Below, piece after piece: positions 14,331 through 16,004 of a stretch of 16,004 nt of DNA. This stretch comes from DATEHG01 sp035279705. GTDB taxonomy: Bacteria > Gemmatimonadota > Gemmatimonadetes > Gemmatimonadales > GWC2-71-9. Below the pieces are notes generated by a model. It had not been told where the DNA came from. It ran no database searches and worked only from the letters and a program-made list of their open reading frames with translations. Location of the stretch: assembly GCA_035279705.1 (NCBI GenBank), contig DATEHG010000056.1, forward strand, positions 1 to 16,004. The letters run 5' to 3'. The position numbers and the translations under genes were made by a program. How positions within the stretch are numbered: the stretch's first letter is position 1; every line of letters starts with the position of its first letter.

Positions 14331-15955
14331 GCCGACACGGCGCTCGAATCGCGCTTGGCGTCGCGCTGCTCGCCCCCGGAGCGGGGCTCTTCGTCACGGC
14401 CGTGGCGCAGCAGCCGGCGCCGGCCGATACCGGGCACGCGGCGCCGGTCATCCGCGGCATCGAGATCAATCGCGAAAACCTCTTCGACTCGGTGGAAACC
14501 CGGCACTGGTGGGCCCGCTGGGGGAACAGTCTTCACCGGGTGACGCGCCCCTGGGTCATCCGGCGCGAATTTCTCTTCAAGCCGGGTGATACCTACGACA
14601 GCGCGCTGGTAGCGGAAACCGAGCGCAATCTCCGCCACCTGGGCCATTTCCGTGACGTGCAGTTCGACACGGTGACCACCGACAGCGGCCTCGTGGTCAG
14701 GCTGCGCACCCGGGACGGGTGGACGACACGGCTCAACCTCACCTTCGGAGCCACCGGCAATCAGTTCGCCTACTCGATCTCGCTGTTCGAGACCAACCTG
14801 CTCGGCACGGGCACGGAAGCACTGGTCGGCTATCGCCACAATCCGGACCGTGACGTCTTCGCGCTCGGCGTCGGGTTGCCGCGGATCATCGCGCACAAGA
14901 TCGGGGTCACGGCACGCTACGAGAACAAGTCGGACGGCGAGGCCGGGCTCCTGGCCGTCGGGCAGCCGTGGTATTCGCTCGCCTCGCGCAACGCATTCCT
15001 CGTGTCGGGCCAGTTCAACAACACCCGGGTGCTGCGCTACTTCGACGGCGATCCGGATCCGCTCGACACGCTCACCCGCAACCATGCCCTCGTCCTGGGG
15101 GAACTGGGTCACGCCATTTCGGGGGGGTCGAAGGGGTATGTCAGGCTCGGGGCCACGGGATTCGTGCAGCAGGACGGTTTCCGTCCCGGCGAGCCCGGTC
15201 CCCCCGTCCCTCAGGCGACCTCAGGGGCGCTCGGCGCGTTCAGCGAAGTCAGCCGCTCCCGGTTCGTGGTCTACCGCGGCTACGAGAGCTTCGACCGCAA
15301 TGAAGACATCGACGTGAGTTCAACCGCGCGTCTCACGCTGTATGCCGCACCGGCAGCGTTCGGCTACGAGGACGACGGCGTCGGCACTGCGCTTTTTCTC
15401 AGCACCGGCAGCTCGTTTCTCCGCCGGGCGGGGTTCGCCACGCTAAGCCTCACCAGCGCAGGACGGTTTGCCTCGGGCGGTCTCGATTCCGGCACGGCCA
15501 TTCTGCAGGGCGTAGCGGCGCTGCACGCGGGAGCCCGCCATCTCTTCGTGCTGGCCAGCAGCGGCGGCATGCAGGACGACGTGCCGCCCGGCGACGAGTT
15601 CGACCTGGGATTCGGCTACGGCCCGCGCGCCTTCCGCACCCACGCCTTCACCGGCGACCGGTTCTTCTTTGCCACCGCCGAGTACCGGGCGCTGCTCAAC
15701 CCGAAGATGTTCGGGCTGCTGGGCGTCGGCGCCGCCGCGTTTGCGGATGTCGGAGGGGCCTGGTATCACACCGAGGCTTCCCGGACCGGCAGCGACGCTG
15801 GCATCGGACTCAGACTGGGACTCTCCCCCCAGGCGGAGCCGGAGCTGCTCCGGATCGACCTGGCCTACCGATTTCCGGGAACACCCCAGGGCGCCGGCTG
15901 GGTGGTCTCGATCGGGAAGGGATTCCAGTTCGGCTTCCGGGGGCCTCCGCAGTAG
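14327..15955 (+). CDS. BamA/TamA-like outer-membrane beta-barrel protein with one POTRA domain
   Basis: A 542-residue protein from the GTG at 14327. Residues 1-28 form a signal peptide (basic start, hydrophobic core, AVAQ cleavage region). A POTRA-like domain covers about 41-130: FKPGDTYDSALVAETERNLR then LGHFRDVQFDTV, which follows the usual G-x-x-Y, R-x-Lx-x-LGxF pattern. Only one such domain is evident. The remainder (about 131-542) alternates aromatic and polar residues in beta-strand style (RLNLTFGATGNQFAYSIS) and ends with a strand GFQFGF, as expected for an outer-membrane barrel. The frame is open to 14222, but those 35 extra Arg-rich residues shadow the HAD gene; the GTG gives a signal peptide and a 4-nt overlap (GTGA). 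Possible roles are protein insertion or secretion across the outer membrane; it is much shorter than true BamA, so it is not the main BamA. Confidence 0.82.
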   Translation: MSRHGARIALGVALLAPGAGLFVTAVAQQPAPADTGHAAPVIRGIEINRENLFDSVETRHWWARWGNSLHRVTRPWVIRREFLFKPGDTYDSALVAETERNLRHLGHFRDVQFDTVTTDSGLVVRLRTRDGWTTRLNLTFGATGNQFAYSISLFETNLLGTGTEALVGYRHNPDRDVFALGVGLPRIIAHKIGVTARYENKSDGEAGLLAVGQPWYSLASRNAFLVSGQFNNTRVLRYFDGDPDPLDTLTRNHALVLGELGHAISGGSKGYVRLGATGFVQQDGFRPGEPGPPVPQATSGALGAFSEVSRSRFVVYRGYESFDRNEDIDVSSTARLTLYAAPAAFGYEDDGVGTALFLSTGSSFLRRAGFATLSLTSAGRFASGGLDSGTAILQGVAALHAGARHLFVLASSGGMQDDVPPGDEFDLGFGYGPRAFRTHAFTGDRFFFATAEYRALLNPKMFGLLGVGAAAFADVGGAWYHTEASRTGSDAGIGLRLGLSPQAEPELLRIDLAYRFPGTPQGAGWVVSIGKGFQFGFRGPPQ

Positions 15956-15984
15956 TCCCGTCTTCCGCCGTACCGGGCGGACGT

Positions 15985-15990
15985 TAGCTT
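15985..15990 (+). promoter_or_regulatory. TAGCTT -10-like box before a possible next gene
   Basis: TAGCTT lies 7 nt before an ATG at 15998-16000, the spacing expected for a leaderless transcript. The same hexamer is the -10 box proposed at 9708-9703. Only seven coding bases are visible, so the downstream gene itself cannot be judged. Confidence 0.25.
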
Positions 15991-16004
15991 GAGAGTCATG
16001 AGCG

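Noticed and set aside
13997..15112. Minus-strand open frame of 371 codons across the HAD/OMP junction
   Set aside because: It spans two well-supported plus-strand genes and has a low-complexity composition typical of shadows.
15964..15980. Possible terminator after the outer-membrane protein gene
   Set aside because: Only a 5-bp GC stem (CCGCC/GGCGG) with no T-run is visible.
1..16004. Search for insertion sequences, att sites, CRISPR arrays, toxin-antitoxin or phage-defence genes
   Set aside because: No transposase, integrase, tRNA end, regularly spaced 25-40 nt repeats or defence domains were seen; gene content and composition look uniform.

Overview
This is a GC-rich bacterial chromosomal window of about 16 kb with tightly packed genes and no tRNA, rRNA, CRISPR array or transposase that I can see. 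The gene set includes a futalosine-pathway menaquinone gene (mqnD), a Bacillus-type (GSI-alpha) glutamine synthetase, zinc-ribbon/TPR proteins and a POTRA/beta-barrel outer-membrane protein. It suggests a diderm, high-GC environmental bacterium. Gemmatimonadota is my best guess from overall style, but this is inference, not proof.

The left 60% (positions 1 to about 9731, all minus strand) is one apparent operon of six genes. In transcription order they are: an REC-HD-GYP response regulator (c-di-GMP phosphodiesterase type); a stand-alone CheY-like receiver; a membrane-anchored protein of 1164 residues built almost entirely of HEAT repeats; a processive family-2 glycosyltransferase with membrane segments; an odd REC/H-box/degenerate-REC protein without an ATPase domain; and a secreted family-20 glycoside hydrolase that runs off the left edge. 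Four junctions overlap or are within 8 nt, and a plausible sigma-70 type promoter lies just before the first gene. I read this as a signal-controlled exopolysaccharide system, possibly making a poly-N-acetylhexosamine, with its own cognate hydrolase. It is the most interesting part of the window.

Upstream of that operon on the same strand are mqnD (9736-10584) and a double-zinc-ribbon membrane protein (10726-11511). The 141-nt gap between them is full of short repeats.

The right part is on the plus strand: a 95-residue protein of unknown function, a strong intrinsic terminator, glnA, then a HAD-IIA phosphatase overlapping by 4 nt with a BamA/TamA-like outer-membrane protein. The divergent region 11512-11736 carries a 15-nt perfect palindrome and a sigma-54-like element facing glnA. 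No intergenic stretch exceeds 300 bases. Long open frames opposite the real genes are GC-driven shadows and are left out.
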